Source: Microbacterium sp. 1.5R (lineage in GTDB: Bacteria > Actinomycetota > Actinomycetes > Actinomycetales > Microbacteriaceae). From it: a DNA stretch of 64,000 nt. The number at the start of each line of letters is the position of its first letter. The first letter of the stretch is position 1. This document shows positions 1-8,289 of this stretch, in pieces. The stretch is taken from contig NZ_CP018151.1 in NCBI RefSeq assembly GCF_001889265.1, forward strand, positions 558,001 through 622,000, written 5' to 3'. The translations under genes and the position numbers were made by a program. The notes below the pieces were generated by a model. It did no database searches. It saw only the letters and a list, made by a program, of their open reading frames with translations, and was not told the DNA's origin.

Positions 1-2
1 CG

Positions 3-245
3 AACGCGGCGCCGGTTCCCGCGATGGACTTCGATCTCTCGACGCTCGCCGAACTGATGAATGCGCAGCGCGGGCTCGTCGAGCCCCCGAGACCGCCGCG
101 CTGGCGCCGGCCCGGGCCGGAGGAGGTCTTCGACATCCCCGATGCGCACACGAGCCGGGCGCGCCACGAGCGCGTCCTCCGGACTGTCGAGATGGCGTCC
201 ACGCGTCTGGGGGCGGCCGTCAGAGCGCTCATGACAGCGCCCTGA
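3..245 (+). CDS. C-terminal part of an unidentified protein (5' end outside window)
   Basis: The reading frame is open from base 3 to a TGA at 243-245, giving the last 80 residues of a protein that starts upstream of the window. An ATG lies at base 24, but no ribosome binding site precedes it, so it is probably internal. The tail is rich in Arg, Pro and Ala and has no motif I recognise. It converges on the polysaccharide operon with only 22 bases between the two stop codons. Function unknown. Confidence 0.5.
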   Translation, partial: NAAPVPAMDFDLSTLAELMNAQRGLVEPPRPPRWRRPGPEEVFDIPDAHTSRARHERVLRTVEMASTRLGAAVRALMTAP

Positions 246-267
246 CAGCGGGCGAGAGCGGAGCGGT

Positions 268-1407
268 TCACGTGGGGTCGACCACGTGTCCGGTCACTGT
301 CGCCCGATACTGCTCCGGGGCGTGACGATCGAGAGCGATGCGACGCGATTCGTCGACACCCTCGCGCACCGTCGGCCACTGCTCGATGATCCGGGCGAAC
401 GAAGCGGCGAGCGCCGAAGGATCGTCAGCGGGCACCAGCGTCGACGTGGGATAGCCCCCGGCGGCCTCGCGCAGACCGCTGCTGTCACTCGCCACCACCG
501 GGCGGCGGGCGAGGATCCCCTCGACCGCCGTGTTGCCGAAAGGCTCGTCCACGCGCGAGGGCACGGCGAGCGCATCGGCGTCCTCGAGGAACGGCCAGAT
601 GCTCTGATGGAAACCGGCGAAGACCACCTCGACGCCCGATTCGGCGGCGCGACGTCGCAGCTCCTCTTCGAACCACTCATACCCGGCGAAGACGGCGCCG
701 AGGAGCGTGACCCGCACGTCGTGCCCCGAGCGCGCCAGTTCGGCCGCGGCGTCGATGACGACATCCGGCCCCTTGCGGGGGGAGAGGCGACCGATGAACA
801 GGACTCTGAACGGACCGTCGATGTCGCGCCGGGGCGCGGCCGGGAGCTCGGGTGACGCCACGCCGTTGTACACCACCACGCTTCTGCGGGCGAGGAGCGG
901 AAGGGCGTGCGCGATCGTGTCGAGACTGAATCGGCTGTTCACCAGCGTGCGGTGGGCAGCGAGATGCGGCAGGTACAGCACCGTGTTCACGAAGCGGTTC
1001 CCGGAAGCCTCGGCCTCATGCACGTGGCTCACGGCTCGGAGCTGGCGGAGGCGCGCCACCAGGGGCCACTGCGGGATGATGATCGTCGACACGTAGACGA
1101 CGTCCGGGCGCACTCTGCTGATCAGTCGCCAGGAAGCGCGGAGCCCCCGGAACATGTCGCGGAAGAGCGTGGGCAGGCCTCTGGGCGTGAGCAGGACCTT
1201 TCGCAACACGAGCATCGGGATGATGACGACCTCGGCGCCGGCCCTGCGAAGTTCGACATCCAGCATTCCGCGGGCCGGGAGTGCGACGACGACGCGTGCG
1301 CCGCTCTCGACGAAGCCGATGACGCTCTCGAGAAGCATCCGGTCTGAGCCGAACATCTCGGCGCCAGGATGCGCGACGAGAACGGTCCGAGAGGACGCGC
1401 CGCTCAC
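268..1407 (-). CDS. GT4-family glycosyltransferase
   Basis: A 379-residue GT-B fold glycosyltransferase expected to add a sugar from a nucleotide donor to a lipid-linked saccharide at the inner face of the membrane. The N-terminal half opens with LVAHPGAEMFGSDRML. The C-terminal half carries the donor-binding domain typical of GT4, with FRVLFIGRLSPRKGPDVVI near residue 200 and DALAVPSRVDEPFGNTAVEG further on, the acidic end of which contacts the nucleotide sugar in this family. The frame extends upstream, but GTG at 1407 is chosen because it overlaps the previous gene's stop as GTGA, giving translational coupling. Last gene of the three-gene operon. Acceptor and sugar cannot be read from sequence. 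Confidence 0.88.
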   Translation of the reverse strand: MSGASSRTVLVAHPGAEMFGSDRMLLESVIGFVESGARVVVALPARGMLDVELRRAGAEVVIIPMLVLRKVLLTPRGLPTLFRDMFRGLRASWRLISRVRPDVVYVSTIIIPQWPLVARLRQLRAVSHVHEAEASGNRFVNTVLYLPHLAAHRTLVNSRFSLDTIAHALPLLARRSVVVYNGVASPELPAAPRRDIDGPFRVLFIGRLSPRKGPDVVIDAAAELARSGHDVRVTLLGAVFAGYEWFEEELRRRAAESGVEVVFAGFHQSIWPFLEDADALAVPSRVDEPFGNTAVEGILARRPVVASDSSGLREAAGGYPTSTLVPADDPSALAASFARIIEQWPTVREGVDESRRIALDRHAPEQYRATVTGHVVDPT

Positions 1408-2570
1408 CAGTCCTCCGCCCGTCGTCTCGCGCGGCGAGCGATGCGGTGCACGCTGTGACCGGTAGAGAGCCGTCGGGCGAGGTCTTCGTAAGCGTCTGCG
1501 ACGTCGTCCCAGCGGAACACCTCCTGCGCTCGCCTCTGCGCGCGCAGGCCGCTCTCTCGCGCTGCGGAGATGTCCGCCTCGGCGCGCTCGAAGGCCGCTG
1601 CTGCGTCGTCGGGCGTCGCGAAGAACCACCCGTCGTCATGAAGGACCTCGCGGTTGAACGGCACGTCGAAGGCGATCGTCGCCGTGCCTGCGCCCATGGC
1701 CCGCAGGAGTGAAGGATTCGTGCCGCCGACCGAATGACCGTGGTCGTACGTGAGGGCATGGAAGTACAGGGCGTCGAGGAGTTCCTGGTCGTACACGCCG
1801 CCGACCAGACGGATGCGGTCGTCGCCGTGAGCTGCCTGCTGGATCTGCTCGGTGTACTCGTTGCTGTACGGGGCTGATCCGACGACGACGAGCGGGAGGG
1901 TCGCGTTGCTCCGGCGGAATCCCTCGACGATCTCGAGCACGTGGTTCTCGGGTTCGAAGCGTGCGACGACCAGGTGGTATCCGCCGGCGCGGAGGTCGAG
2001 CTCGTCGAGGCGGGCATCGGCTACCGAGTCGAGCATGGGAGCGCCGTAGCGGATCATCTCGGTCGGCACGTCGAACTGATGCGTGTAGTAGTCGGCGATC
2101 CCCGGGGCGTCCGCGATCAGCGCGTCGCTCGTGCGCACGCCGAACTGCTCCGCCCATCGGTAGTACGCCTTGCCGCGCGGGCCCCACTTGGATCGCCGCC
2201 ACTCGAGGCCGTCCATGTGGAGGGCTGTGGGTACGCGCCGCAGGCGGAACAGGGGGACGAACGGTGAGTTGGCGGCATTGAACACGAACGCCGCGTCGGG
2301 ACGCCTCCGGAAGATCAAGTGGAGTGCCGAGAAACCGGTGTGGCTCAGAGTCTCGACCTGCTTCACCGGGATGGCGGGAAGGTGGACCACGCGCATTCCG
2401 AGGTACTTCTTGTCGCGGCTCTGCGAACCCCGGGTGTACACGACGACGTCGTGACCTCGGTCTGCGAGCCGTCGACCGACCTCTTCGACAGCCGTCTCGA
2501 ATCCGCCGTAGGCCGCGGGCACCCCCCGTGTCCCCACCATCGCAATGGTGAGGGCATTCCCCTTGATCAT
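1404..2570 (-). CDS. DUF1972-type GT4 glycosyltransferase (rhamnosyltransferase-like)
   Basis: A 388-residue glycosyltransferase. The N-terminus (MVGTRGVPAAYGGFETAVEE, residues 11-30) is the signature of the DUF1972 domain found in rhamnosyl- and related transferases of exopolysaccharide and S-layer glycan pathways. A GT4 donor-binding half follows, with LVVARFEPENH, LVGGVYDQELLDALYFHA and the Gly-rich GTNPSLLRAMGAG segment. It starts four bases after the stop of the glycosylphosphotransferase gene and overlaps the next transferase by four bases, so the three are one transcription unit. The sugar transferred is an inference from the family only. Confidence 0.88.
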   Translation of the reverse strand: MIKGNALTIAMVGTRGVPAAYGGFETAVEEVGRRLADRGHDVVVYTRGSQSRDKKYLGMRVVHLPAIPVKQVETLSHTGFSALHLIFRRRPDAAFVFNAANSPFVPLFRLRRVPTALHMDGLEWRRSKWGPRGKAYYRWAEQFGVRTSDALIADAPGIADYYTHQFDVPTEMIRYGAPMLDSVADARLDELDLRAGGYHLVVARFEPENHVLEIVEGFRRSNATLPLVVVGSAPYSNEYTEQIQQAAHGDDRIRLVGGVYDQELLDALYFHALTYDHGHSVGGTNPSLLRAMGAGTATIAFDVPFNREVLHDDGWFFATPDDAAAAFERAEADISAARESGLRAQRRAQEVFRWDDVADAYEDLARRLSTGHSVHRIARRARRRAEDW

Positions 2571-2574
2571 GTAC

Positions 2575-4107
2575 TCAGTATGCTCCGCTGGGCTGGACCA
2601 TGACCTTGGCGGTGCGCCACATGATCTGCAGGTCGTTCATGACCGACCAGTTCTCGACGTAGCGCAGGTCGAGGCGAACGCTCTCGTCCCACGAGAGATC
2701 GCTGCGCCCGGAGACCTGCCACAGGCCCGTGATGCCCGGCTTGATGTAGAGCCGACGGAACACGGTGCCGTCGTAAGCGGTGACCTCGGTGGGCAGCGGC
2801 GGGCGCGGACCCACGACGCTCATGTCGCCGATGAGGACGTTCCAGAACTGCGGCAGCTCGTCGAGAGACAGCTTGCGCAGGATCCTGCCCACCCGCGTGA
2901 CGCGGGGGTCGTCCTTCATCTTGAACAGCAGGCCCGCTCCCTCGTTCTGCTCCTTGAGCGTCGCGAGCTGCTGCTCGGCGTCGGTCTTCATCGAGCGGAA
3001 CTTCATGATCTTGAAGGTGCGACCGTCGCGACCGACGCGCTCCTGCGAGAAGAACAGCGGTCCGGGCGAGTCCAGCTTGACGAGGAGCGCGAGGATCGGG
3101 GTGATGAGTGCGATCGGGATGAGAGCGACGGACGCGACGGCGATGTCGAGTGCGCGCTTCAGCACGTGCTGACCGCCCTCGTACGAGGGGATCTGCACCT
3201 GGATCAGCGGAAGACCTTCGACAGGAGCGAAGGAGATGCGCGGACCCGCGACATCGGTGAGGCGGCTCGAGAGCACGAGCTCTGCGGCGGTGCCCTCGAG
3301 CTGCCAGCTGAGGTGCTTCACGAAGTCGGGCTCGCCGTCTGGGCGGCTTGCGACGATGATCGTGTCGGCGCCCAGTTCGGCAGCCACGGTGGAGACGGAG
3401 TTGACGTTGCCGAGCACGGGGAACTGCTCGCCGCGTGCTTCGACATCTCGCGCGTTGCCGTCGAGCAGCGTCGCGCCCACCACCTGGTACCCGGAGGCGC
3501 CGATCGGGTGCAGGGTGCGGATGACGTACTCGACGTCGTCGCGGTTGCCGACGACGAGCGTGCGCGAGGCGAAACGACCTCGCGCACGCTGCGCCGTCAG
3601 CCAGTGCCGCCACGCCCAGCGCGTGACGAGCAGCGTGAGGACACCGAGCGGCAGGCCGACCAGCAGCACGAGCTGCATCGTCTGCCAGCCGAGCACGACG
3701 CTGAGCATGGCGATGATCCCGAACGCCAATCCACTCGCGTGTGCCACACCGCGGTACTCGGTGGCGCTGGCGCGGAACAGCGCTGCGTCACGGGTGTGCA
3801 GCGCGCCGAGCATCAGATACCAGAGCGTGGCCAGCAGAATGCCGTTGCGCAGGGCCTCTTCCCCTGCGACACCGGTCATCACCTGGACCGCTGCTGTGAT
3901 TCCGACCGCGAACAGGATGACCCCAGCATCCGTGATCCGCAGTCGCATCCGATAACGCCGCTCCCACTGGCGACGTCGCTCCAGCGTTGCGGACACGCGC
4001 GGTGTGACCACCGTGCGCGTGACCGACTTCGCGGCTCGCGGAGCAGAGACCGGCGTGAAGACCGAACCCGCGCGAGTGATGCTCAGAGCATCCTCGACGG
4101 AAGTCAT
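2575..4107 (-). CDS. Polyprenyl glycosylphosphotransferase (priming sugar transferase)
   Basis: A 510-residue membrane enzyme of the WbaP/CpsE type. It moves a sugar-1-phosphate from a nucleotide sugar onto undecaprenyl phosphate and so starts a surface polysaccharide repeat unit. Four hydrophobic segments lie in the N-terminal third, followed by a soluble Rossmann-like region (TLVVGNRDDVEYVIRTLHP), a fifth hydrophobic segment (DIAVASVALIPIALITPILA) and the C-terminal catalytic domain with KFRSMKTDAE, KLSLDELPQFWNVL and SVVGPRPPLP, all typical of the bacterial sugar transferase family. ATG 4107 is chosen because AAGGGG stands just upstream; an in-frame upstream start at 4257 lacks this. First gene of the operon. 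Three TCCCCAG repeats lie upstream of it. Confidence 0.92.
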   Translation of the reverse strand: MTSVEDALSITRAGSVFTPVSAPRAAKSVTRTVVTPRVSATLERRRQWERRYRMRLRITDAGVILFAVGITAAVQVMTGVAGEEALRNGILLATLWYLMLGALHTRDAALFRASATEYRGVAHASGLAFGIIAMLSVVLGWQTMQLVLLVGLPLGVLTLLVTRWAWRHWLTAQRARGRFASRTLVVGNRDDVEYVIRTLHPIGASGYQVVGATLLDGNARDVEARGEQFPVLGNVNSVSTVAAELGADTIIVASRPDGEPDFVKHLSWQLEGTAAELVLSSRLTDVAGPRISFAPVEGLPLIQVQIPSYEGGQHVLKRALDIAVASVALIPIALITPILALLVKLDSPGPLFFSQERVGRDGRTFKIMKFRSMKTDAEQQLATLKEQNEGAGLLFKMKDDPRVTRVGRILRKLSLDELPQFWNVLIGDMSVVGPRPPLPTEVTAYDGTVFRRLYIKPGITGLWQVSGRSDLSWDESVRLDLRYVENWSVMNDLQIMWRTAKVMVQPSGAY

Positions 4108-4422
4108 GCCGAGGCCCCTTGAGCCTTGAATGTACGCAGAATTCCCCAGTGCGCCATAGTTATCCCCAGATATTCCCCAGACCACGGACCCCACGTCCAT
4201 GGCATCGTCTGCGTTCCCGACCCCTCGGGTCCTGCTGCATCCGTGATCCCACATCACGGGTTGCGGTCACCGTCCCACACGGTGGTGCTGGCAGCAGGCA
4301 CTGCAGACTTCGTTCACTCTAGCGGAACCAAACGTTCAGGGGAAGATAATTCACGGGAGTGGATCAACCTGTATTCCGGTACATCTGCTTAGTCGGAGAA
4401 TGGCCCCCGATATTCTGACCGC
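4108..4422. other. Divergent intergenic region between the polysaccharide operon and ltrA-like gene
   Basis: 315 bases with no convincing gene on either strand. It holds the minus-strand leader of the glycosylphosphotransferase gene, with a possible -10 box TACATT read on the minus strand at 4129-4134. It also holds three direct repeats (listed separately) and, at its right end, a TATTCT box at 4411-4416 six bases before the LtrA-like GTG. An AAACGTTC at 4330-4337 resembles a LacI half-site, but no regulator sits nearby. Confidence 0.6.
4141..4180. promoter_or_regulatory. Three direct repeats, candidate regulator binding sites
   Basis: ATTCCCCAG occurs at 4141-4149 and 4172-4180, and TATCCCCAG at 4161-4169, all in the same orientation. 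Start-to-start distances are 20 and 11 bases, close to one or two helical turns. This is the usual layout for an activator or response regulator dimer bound along one face of DNA. They lie 34-73 bases upstream of the glycosylphosphotransferase start. The regulator is unknown. Confidence 0.4.
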
Positions 4423-5592
4423 GTGACCACCACTTCAGCGCCTCGATTCCATCTCAGCCGCATGCTGCCGAGGGATCCGGCTCAGCCTCATCGCACGGCC
4501 AGCACGCTCGAGCTGTTCTTCGATCTCGTCTTCGTCGTCGCGGTGAGCATCGCCTCAGCCCAACTGCACCACGCGCTGAGCCACGGCGACTTCGTGCACG
4601 GAATCACCTCCTACGCGATGGTGTTCTTCGCGGTGTGGTGGGCGTGGATGAACTTCACCTGGTTCGCCACCTCCTTCGACACAGACGACTGGTTGTATCG
4701 CGTCACCACCATCATCCAGATGGGCGGAGTGCTCGTGCTCGCTGCCGGCATCCCTGCGGCGTTCGAGGAGGGGGACTTCACCGTCCCGGTGATCGGCTAC
4801 ATCGTCATGCGTGTGGCCATGATCGCGCAGTGGCTGCGGGCGTCCCGCGGTGCGGCAGATCTCAAGGGCGCCGCGCGTCGCTACGCCATCGGGATCGCCG
4901 GCGTGCAGGTGCTCTGGGTGCTGTTCCTGCTCATCCCGTCGGGCCCCCTCCAGCTCGTGGCCTTCGTGGTCTTCGCTCTCGTCGAGGTCAGCGTGCCCGT
5001 GTTCGCCGAGCACCGCCGACAGACGCCCTGGCATCCCCATCACATCACCGAGCGCTACGGGCTGTTCACCCTGATCGTGCTCGGCGAGAGCCTCCTCGCC
5101 TCCGCCAATGCGATCATCGACGCGAAGAACGAACTCGACTCCTTCGTCCCTCTCATCTCGATCTCCGTGCTGACCCTGGTCGTGACCGCGTCTCTCTGGT
5201 GGATCTACTTCTGGGCGCCGCACCACAGGGCGATCACGACGTTCGGCCGCTCGCTCCGCTACGGGTACACGCACTATCTCGTCTTCGCCGCGGCCGCCGC
5301 CTTCTCGGCGGGCATCGAGGTCGAACTCGACGTCCTGATAGGGGAGAGCCATCTCTCCACCATCCAGGCGTCGTTCACCGTGACCATCCCGATCGCGATC
5401 TTCCTGCTCGGCGTCTGGTGGATCGCGATCCGCGAGAACGCCGACAGGGTGGTGAACACCGTCGTGCCGGTCGGTGCGGCTGTCGTCCTCCTCGACGCCC
5501 TGCTGCCTATCCCCGTGGCGGTCAGCGCCCTCGTTCTCGTGGTGATCGTGGTCGTCCTCGTCCTCCATCCGCCGGTGCGTCGAGAGCCATAG
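4423..5592 (+). CDS. Low temperature requirement protein A (LtrA) family membrane protein
   Basis: A 389-residue polytopic membrane protein. The opening ELFFDLVFVVAVSIASAQL (around residues 31-49) and the later HHITERYGLFTLIVLGESLLA are hallmarks of the LtrA family. About ten hydrophobic helices can be counted. The family takes its name from a Listeria mutant that fails to grow in the cold; its biochemical activity is not established. GTG 4423 follows a TATTCT box by exactly six bases, so the mRNA is probably leaderless. It lies 89 bases before the Tat substrate gene on the same strand but need not be co-transcribed with it. Confidence 0.9.
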   Translation: MTTTSAPRFHLSRMLPRDPAQPHRTASTLELFFDLVFVVAVSIASAQLHHALSHGDFVHGITSYAMVFFAVWWAWMNFTWFATSFDTDDWLYRVTTIIQMGGVLVLAAGIPAAFEEGDFTVPVIGYIVMRVAMIAQWLRASRGAADLKGAARRYAIGIAGVQVLWVLFLLIPSGPLQLVAFVVFALVEVSVPVFAEHRRQTPWHPHHITERYGLFTLIVLGESLLASANAIIDAKNELDSFVPLISISVLTLVVTASLWWIYFWAPHHRAITTFGRSLRYGYTHYLVFAAAAAFSAGIEVELDVLIGESHLSTIQASFTVTIPIAIFLLGVWWIAIRENADRVVNTVVPVGAAVVLLDALLPIPVAVSALVLVVIVVVLVLHPPVRREP

Positions 5593-5681
5593 ATTCTGCA
5601 TAGACGCGGCATAGCTCGCTGATCGTCTTCTCCGTGACCATGGGTACATCGACACCCATCCACATCGAGAGGAGCACGATC

Positions 5682-6656
5682 ATGAGCCGCATCCCCGAAC
5701 CCGTACAGACCCCTGAGGGCCCGACCTACGAGGGGCGGCTGCTCGACCGTGCCGATGAGGAGGTCGTGGATCAGGGCGCCGCCTTCGACATCCGCACCCT
5801 GGTGACGCGCCGCGGCATTCTCGGACTCGCCGGACTCGGGGTGGGCGCGATGGTGCTCGCCGCGTGCGCCCCGTCGGGCGGCGGCAGCACGAGCGAGTCG
5901 ACATCGACGAGCGATACGGGGACGACGTCCGGATCGTCGACCACGACAGCGGCCGGCGAGATCCCCGACGAGACCGCAGGCCCCTACCCCGGAGACGGAT
6001 CGAACGGACCGGACGTCCTCGAGGATTCGGGCATCGTGCGACAGGACATCACGACGTCGATCGACGGGTCGGCGACAGCCGACGGCATCCCGCTGACCTT
6101 CGAGTTCCAGGTGGTCGACCTCGTGAACGGCAGCGTCCCCTTCGAGGGCGTCGCGGTGTACGCATGGCACTGCACGGCTGAGGGGGAGTACTCGATGTAC
6201 TCGTCGGGGCTCGAGGATGTCACCTACCTCCGTGGAGTGCAGGTGGCGGATGCCGAGGGGAAGGTCTCGTTCACGTCGATCTTCCCCGGCTGCTACTCGG
6301 GCCGCTGGCCGCACATCCACTTCGAGGTCTACCCCGACCTCGCCTCGATCACCGACTCGGCCAACGCCATCGCCACGTCCCAGCTGGCACTGCCCGAAGA
6401 TGTCTGCGCCACCGTCTACGCCGATTCCCGCTACCCGGGCTCGACGCAGAACCTGTCGCAGACGAGCCTCTCCGGCGACAACGTCTTCGGCGACGACTCC
6501 GGGGCCCTTCAGCTGGCCGCTGTCACCGGCGGCGGCAGCGGATACACCGCGACGCTCGTGGTCGGCGTCGACACGGCCACGACGCCCAGCGCAGGCTCCG
6601 CGCCGTCGGGCGGCGCGGGCGGCCCCGGTGGTGGCGGCGAGCCGCCGTCCGACTGA
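5682..6656 (+). CDS. Tat-exported lipoprotein with intradiol dioxygenase fold
   Basis: 324 residues. Residues 42-62 form a Tat lipoprotein signal: twin Arg at 43-44, a hydrophobic run, then lipobox LAAC with Cys62. A Ser/Thr linker leads to an intradiol ring-cleavage dioxygenase domain. The family's Fe(III) ligands are two Tyr and two His; here Tyr102 (AGPYPGDG), Tyr205 and His211/His213 (YSGRWPHIHFEV) fit, and YLRGVQVADAEGKVSF is the usual flanking motif. The tail is Gly/Pro-rich. Start 5682 has GAGAGGAG upstream; a start at 5634 does not. It heads a cluster with tatA, tatC and tatB, which suggests they export it folded and metal-loaded. Ring cleavage at the cell surface is inferred; the substrate is unknown. 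Confidence 0.85.
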   Translation: MSRIPEPVQTPEGPTYEGRLLDRADEEVVDQGAAFDIRTLVTRRGILGLAGLGVGAMVLAACAPSGGGSTSESTSTSDTGTTSGSSTTTAAGEIPDETAGPYPGDGSNGPDVLEDSGIVRQDITTSIDGSATADGIPLTFEFQVVDLVNGSVPFEGVAVYAWHCTAEGEYSMYSSGLEDVTYLRGVQVADAEGKVSFTSIFPGCYSGRWPHIHFEVYPDLASITDSANAIATSQLALPEDVCATVYADSRYPGSTQNLSQTSLSGDNVFGDDSGALQLAAVTGGGSGYTATLVVGVDTATTPSAGSAPSGGAGGPGGGGEPPSD

Positions 6657-6698
6657 ACCCGAACCCCGACAACCCCTCCACGCGAAAGAACAGAGACC

Positions 6699-6941
6699 AT
6701 GCTCCAGAACCTCACAGGGTGGCACGCCCTGATCATCCTCGCGATCGTCGTCCTCGTCTTCGGCGCCGCGAAGCTCCCCGCCCTCGCCAAGAGCGTCGGC
6801 CAGTCGATGCGCATCCTCAGATCGGAGGTCGCCGAGCCTTCGAACGAGGCACGGGTCGAGCCGACGCCGAGGGGCCGGGACCGTGTCGACGCTCGGGAGT
6901 CCGCAGACCTCCCGCAGCCCGTCCTGCGGCCCGCGGAGTAA
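6699..6941 (+). CDS. tatA: Twin-arginine translocase subunit TatA
   Basis: 80 residues, the normal size for TatA. One N-terminal membrane helix (about residues 8-21) is followed by the FG hinge at 21-22, KLP at 25-27, and an amphipathic helix (ALAKSVGQSMRILRSEV). A charged tail ends the protein. TatA multimerises to form the passage through which folded proteins cross the cytoplasmic membrane. It starts 42 bases after the Tat lipoprotein gene and ends three bases before tatC, so it is very probably co-transcribed with both. Confidence 0.93.
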   Translation: MLQNLTGWHALIILAIVVLVFGAAKLPALAKSVGQSMRILRSEVAEPSNEARVEPTPRGRDRVDARESADLPQPVLRPAE

Positions 6942-6944
6942 ACC

Positions 6945-7739
6945 GTGTCCTCGCTCGCCGCTGATGCCGTCGAGGCGAGCACCGCGCCCGCCCTGGCCCG
7001 GATGCCGCTGTCCTCGCACCTGCGGGAGGCGCGCACGCGCTCGTTCCGTGCGACGGCGGCGCTCCTGACCGGGGTGGTCGCCGGGTATCTCCTCTCGGAC
7101 CAGATCCTCGAGGTCGTGCGAGCACCGATCAGTGCGCTCGCCGAATCGCGCGATGCGAGCCTCAACTACGACAGCATCACCGGGGCTTTCGACCTTCGGC
7201 TCAAGATCGCGCTCTTCGCCGGTGTCGCGCTGTCGAGTCCCGTCTGGATGCACGAGCTGCTCGCGTTCCTCGCTCCGGGTCTGACCACCAGAGAGAAGAG
7301 GTACACGTTCGGCTTCCTGGCAGCATCCGTTCCCCTGTTCGTCGGCGGATGCCTGATGGGCTTCCTTCTCTTCCCCCACATGGTCGAGCTGCTCGCGAGC
7401 TTCGCCTCGACCGAGGACAGCACGCTGCTGCAGGCGTCGTACTACGTCGACTTCATCCTCAAGATCGTGCTCGCGACCGGGGTCGCCTTCGTGCTCCCGG
7501 TGTTCGTCGTGATGCTCAACCTGCTCGGTGTCGTGTCGGCGGCGGCGATCGCGCGGAGCTGGCGTCTCGTCGTCGTCGCGATCGTCCTCTTCAGTGCGGT
7601 CGTGACCCCCGCGGCCGACGTGCTGTCGATGTTCCTGATCGCGATCCCCATGACCCTGCTGTTCCTGATCGCCCTGCTGCTCGCATGGCTGCATGACCGC
7701 AGGGTCGGGGAGTCGGCCGTCGGCACGACGGAGGCATGA
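6945..7739 (+). CDS. tatC: Twin-arginine translocase subunit TatC
   Basis: 264 residues with six predicted membrane helices. The segments PLSSHLREARTRSFRATAA, LKIALFAGVALSSPVWMHEL and FLAPGLTTREKRY are characteristic of TatC, the subunit that recognises the twin-arginine signal together with TatB. The N-terminus is slightly extended relative to short TatC proteins. It starts with GTG three bases after tatA and overlaps tatB by ATGA. Substrate recognition is assumed to include the lipoprotein encoded just upstream; whether other Tat genes exist in this genome cannot be seen here. Confidence 0.95.
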   Translation: MSSLAADAVEASTAPALARMPLSSHLREARTRSFRATAALLTGVVAGYLLSDQILEVVRAPISALAESRDASLNYDSITGAFDLRLKIALFAGVALSSPVWMHELLAFLAPGLTTREKRYTFGFLAASVPLFVGGCLMGFLLFPHMVELLASFASTEDSTLLQASYYVDFILKIVLATGVAFVLPVFVVMLNLLGVVSAAAIARSWRLVVVAIVLFSAVVTPAADVLSMFLIAIPMTLLFLIALLLAWLHDRRVGESAVGTTEA

Positions 7740-8143
7740 CGATGTTCGGACTCACGATCGAGAAGCTGTTCCTCGTCGCGCTGATCGCAGCCGTGATCAT
7801 CGGTCCTCGGCGACTGCCGGAGTATGCGGGCCGTCTCGGCGCCCTCGCCCGCCGGGTGACGCTCACCGTCGGCGAGGCGGCGCGGCGAGCCGAGCAGGAG
7901 GCCGGAGTGGCGAGCATCCGCCAGGAATGGACCGCCGTGGATCCTCGGCAGTACGACCCGAGGCAGATCATCCGCGAGGCGTGGGGTGCGGGGGAGGAGC
8001 CGGACGGCTCGAAAGCCGCTGAGGCCCCGCAGCCGGAGCCCGAGGGGCGCTGGATCGTGGCTGGATCGTCCGGTCATCCACGGCGCGTGTGGGAGCCCGT
8101 TGAGGCGGAGGCCCGCGTGCGCGGCGCCGACCTGCTAGACTGA
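7736..8143 (+). CDS. tatB: Twin-arginine translocase subunit TatB
   Basis: 135 residues. MTMFGLTIEKLFLVALIAAV forms the N-terminal helix with a conserved-position Glu9, followed by the Gly-Pro hinge at 23-24 (IIGPRRLPEYAG), which separates TatB from TatA. A long, charged, helical and probably disordered tail follows. TatB joins TatC to bind Tat signal peptides. Its start overlaps the tatC stop (ATGA); a second ATG at 7742 is an alternative. The order tatA-tatC-tatB differs from the Escherichia coli order tatA-tatB-tatC. Confidence 0.88.
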   Translation: MTMFGLTIEKLFLVALIAAVIIGPRRLPEYAGRLGALARRVTLTVGEAARRAEQEAGVASIRQEWTAVDPRQYDPRQIIREAWGAGEEPDGSKAAEAPQPEPEGRWIVAGSSGHPRRVWEPVEAEARVRGADLLD

Positions 8144-8289
8144 TTGAGCAACGTGAGTTCTGGCCGCCCTCTAGGCCACCACGGAGCCACTGATCAGGGC
8201 CATTACGGACCAAGCGCATCGATGCGCGCGGCATCCGCCTTCGATCTCACATCTTGCGGGTCGCGACAACGCGTGCCCGTCACACAGCA
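8144..8289 (+). other. Intergenic leader upstream of small gene, with 14-base perfect palindrome
   Basis: No coding region is seen. A TAGACT box at 8136-8141 overlaps the tatB stop and could start transcription into this leader of about 140 bases. GCGCATCGATGCGC at 8214-8227 is a perfect palindrome and may be an operator. A short GGCC/GGCC hairpin lies near 8162-8177. Confidence 0.35.

Noticed and set aside
2545..4122. 525-residue plus-strand frame opposite the glycosylphosphotransferase
   Set aside because: Its composition (His/Arg/Asp-rich, no hydrophobic core) is that of an antisense shadow; the minus-strand frame matches a known family throughout.
4330..4337. AAACGTTC near the LtrA-like gene as a LacI operator
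   Set aside because: It lacks the extended CGAGAAAACGTT core and no sugar gene or LacI regulator is adjacent; probably chance.
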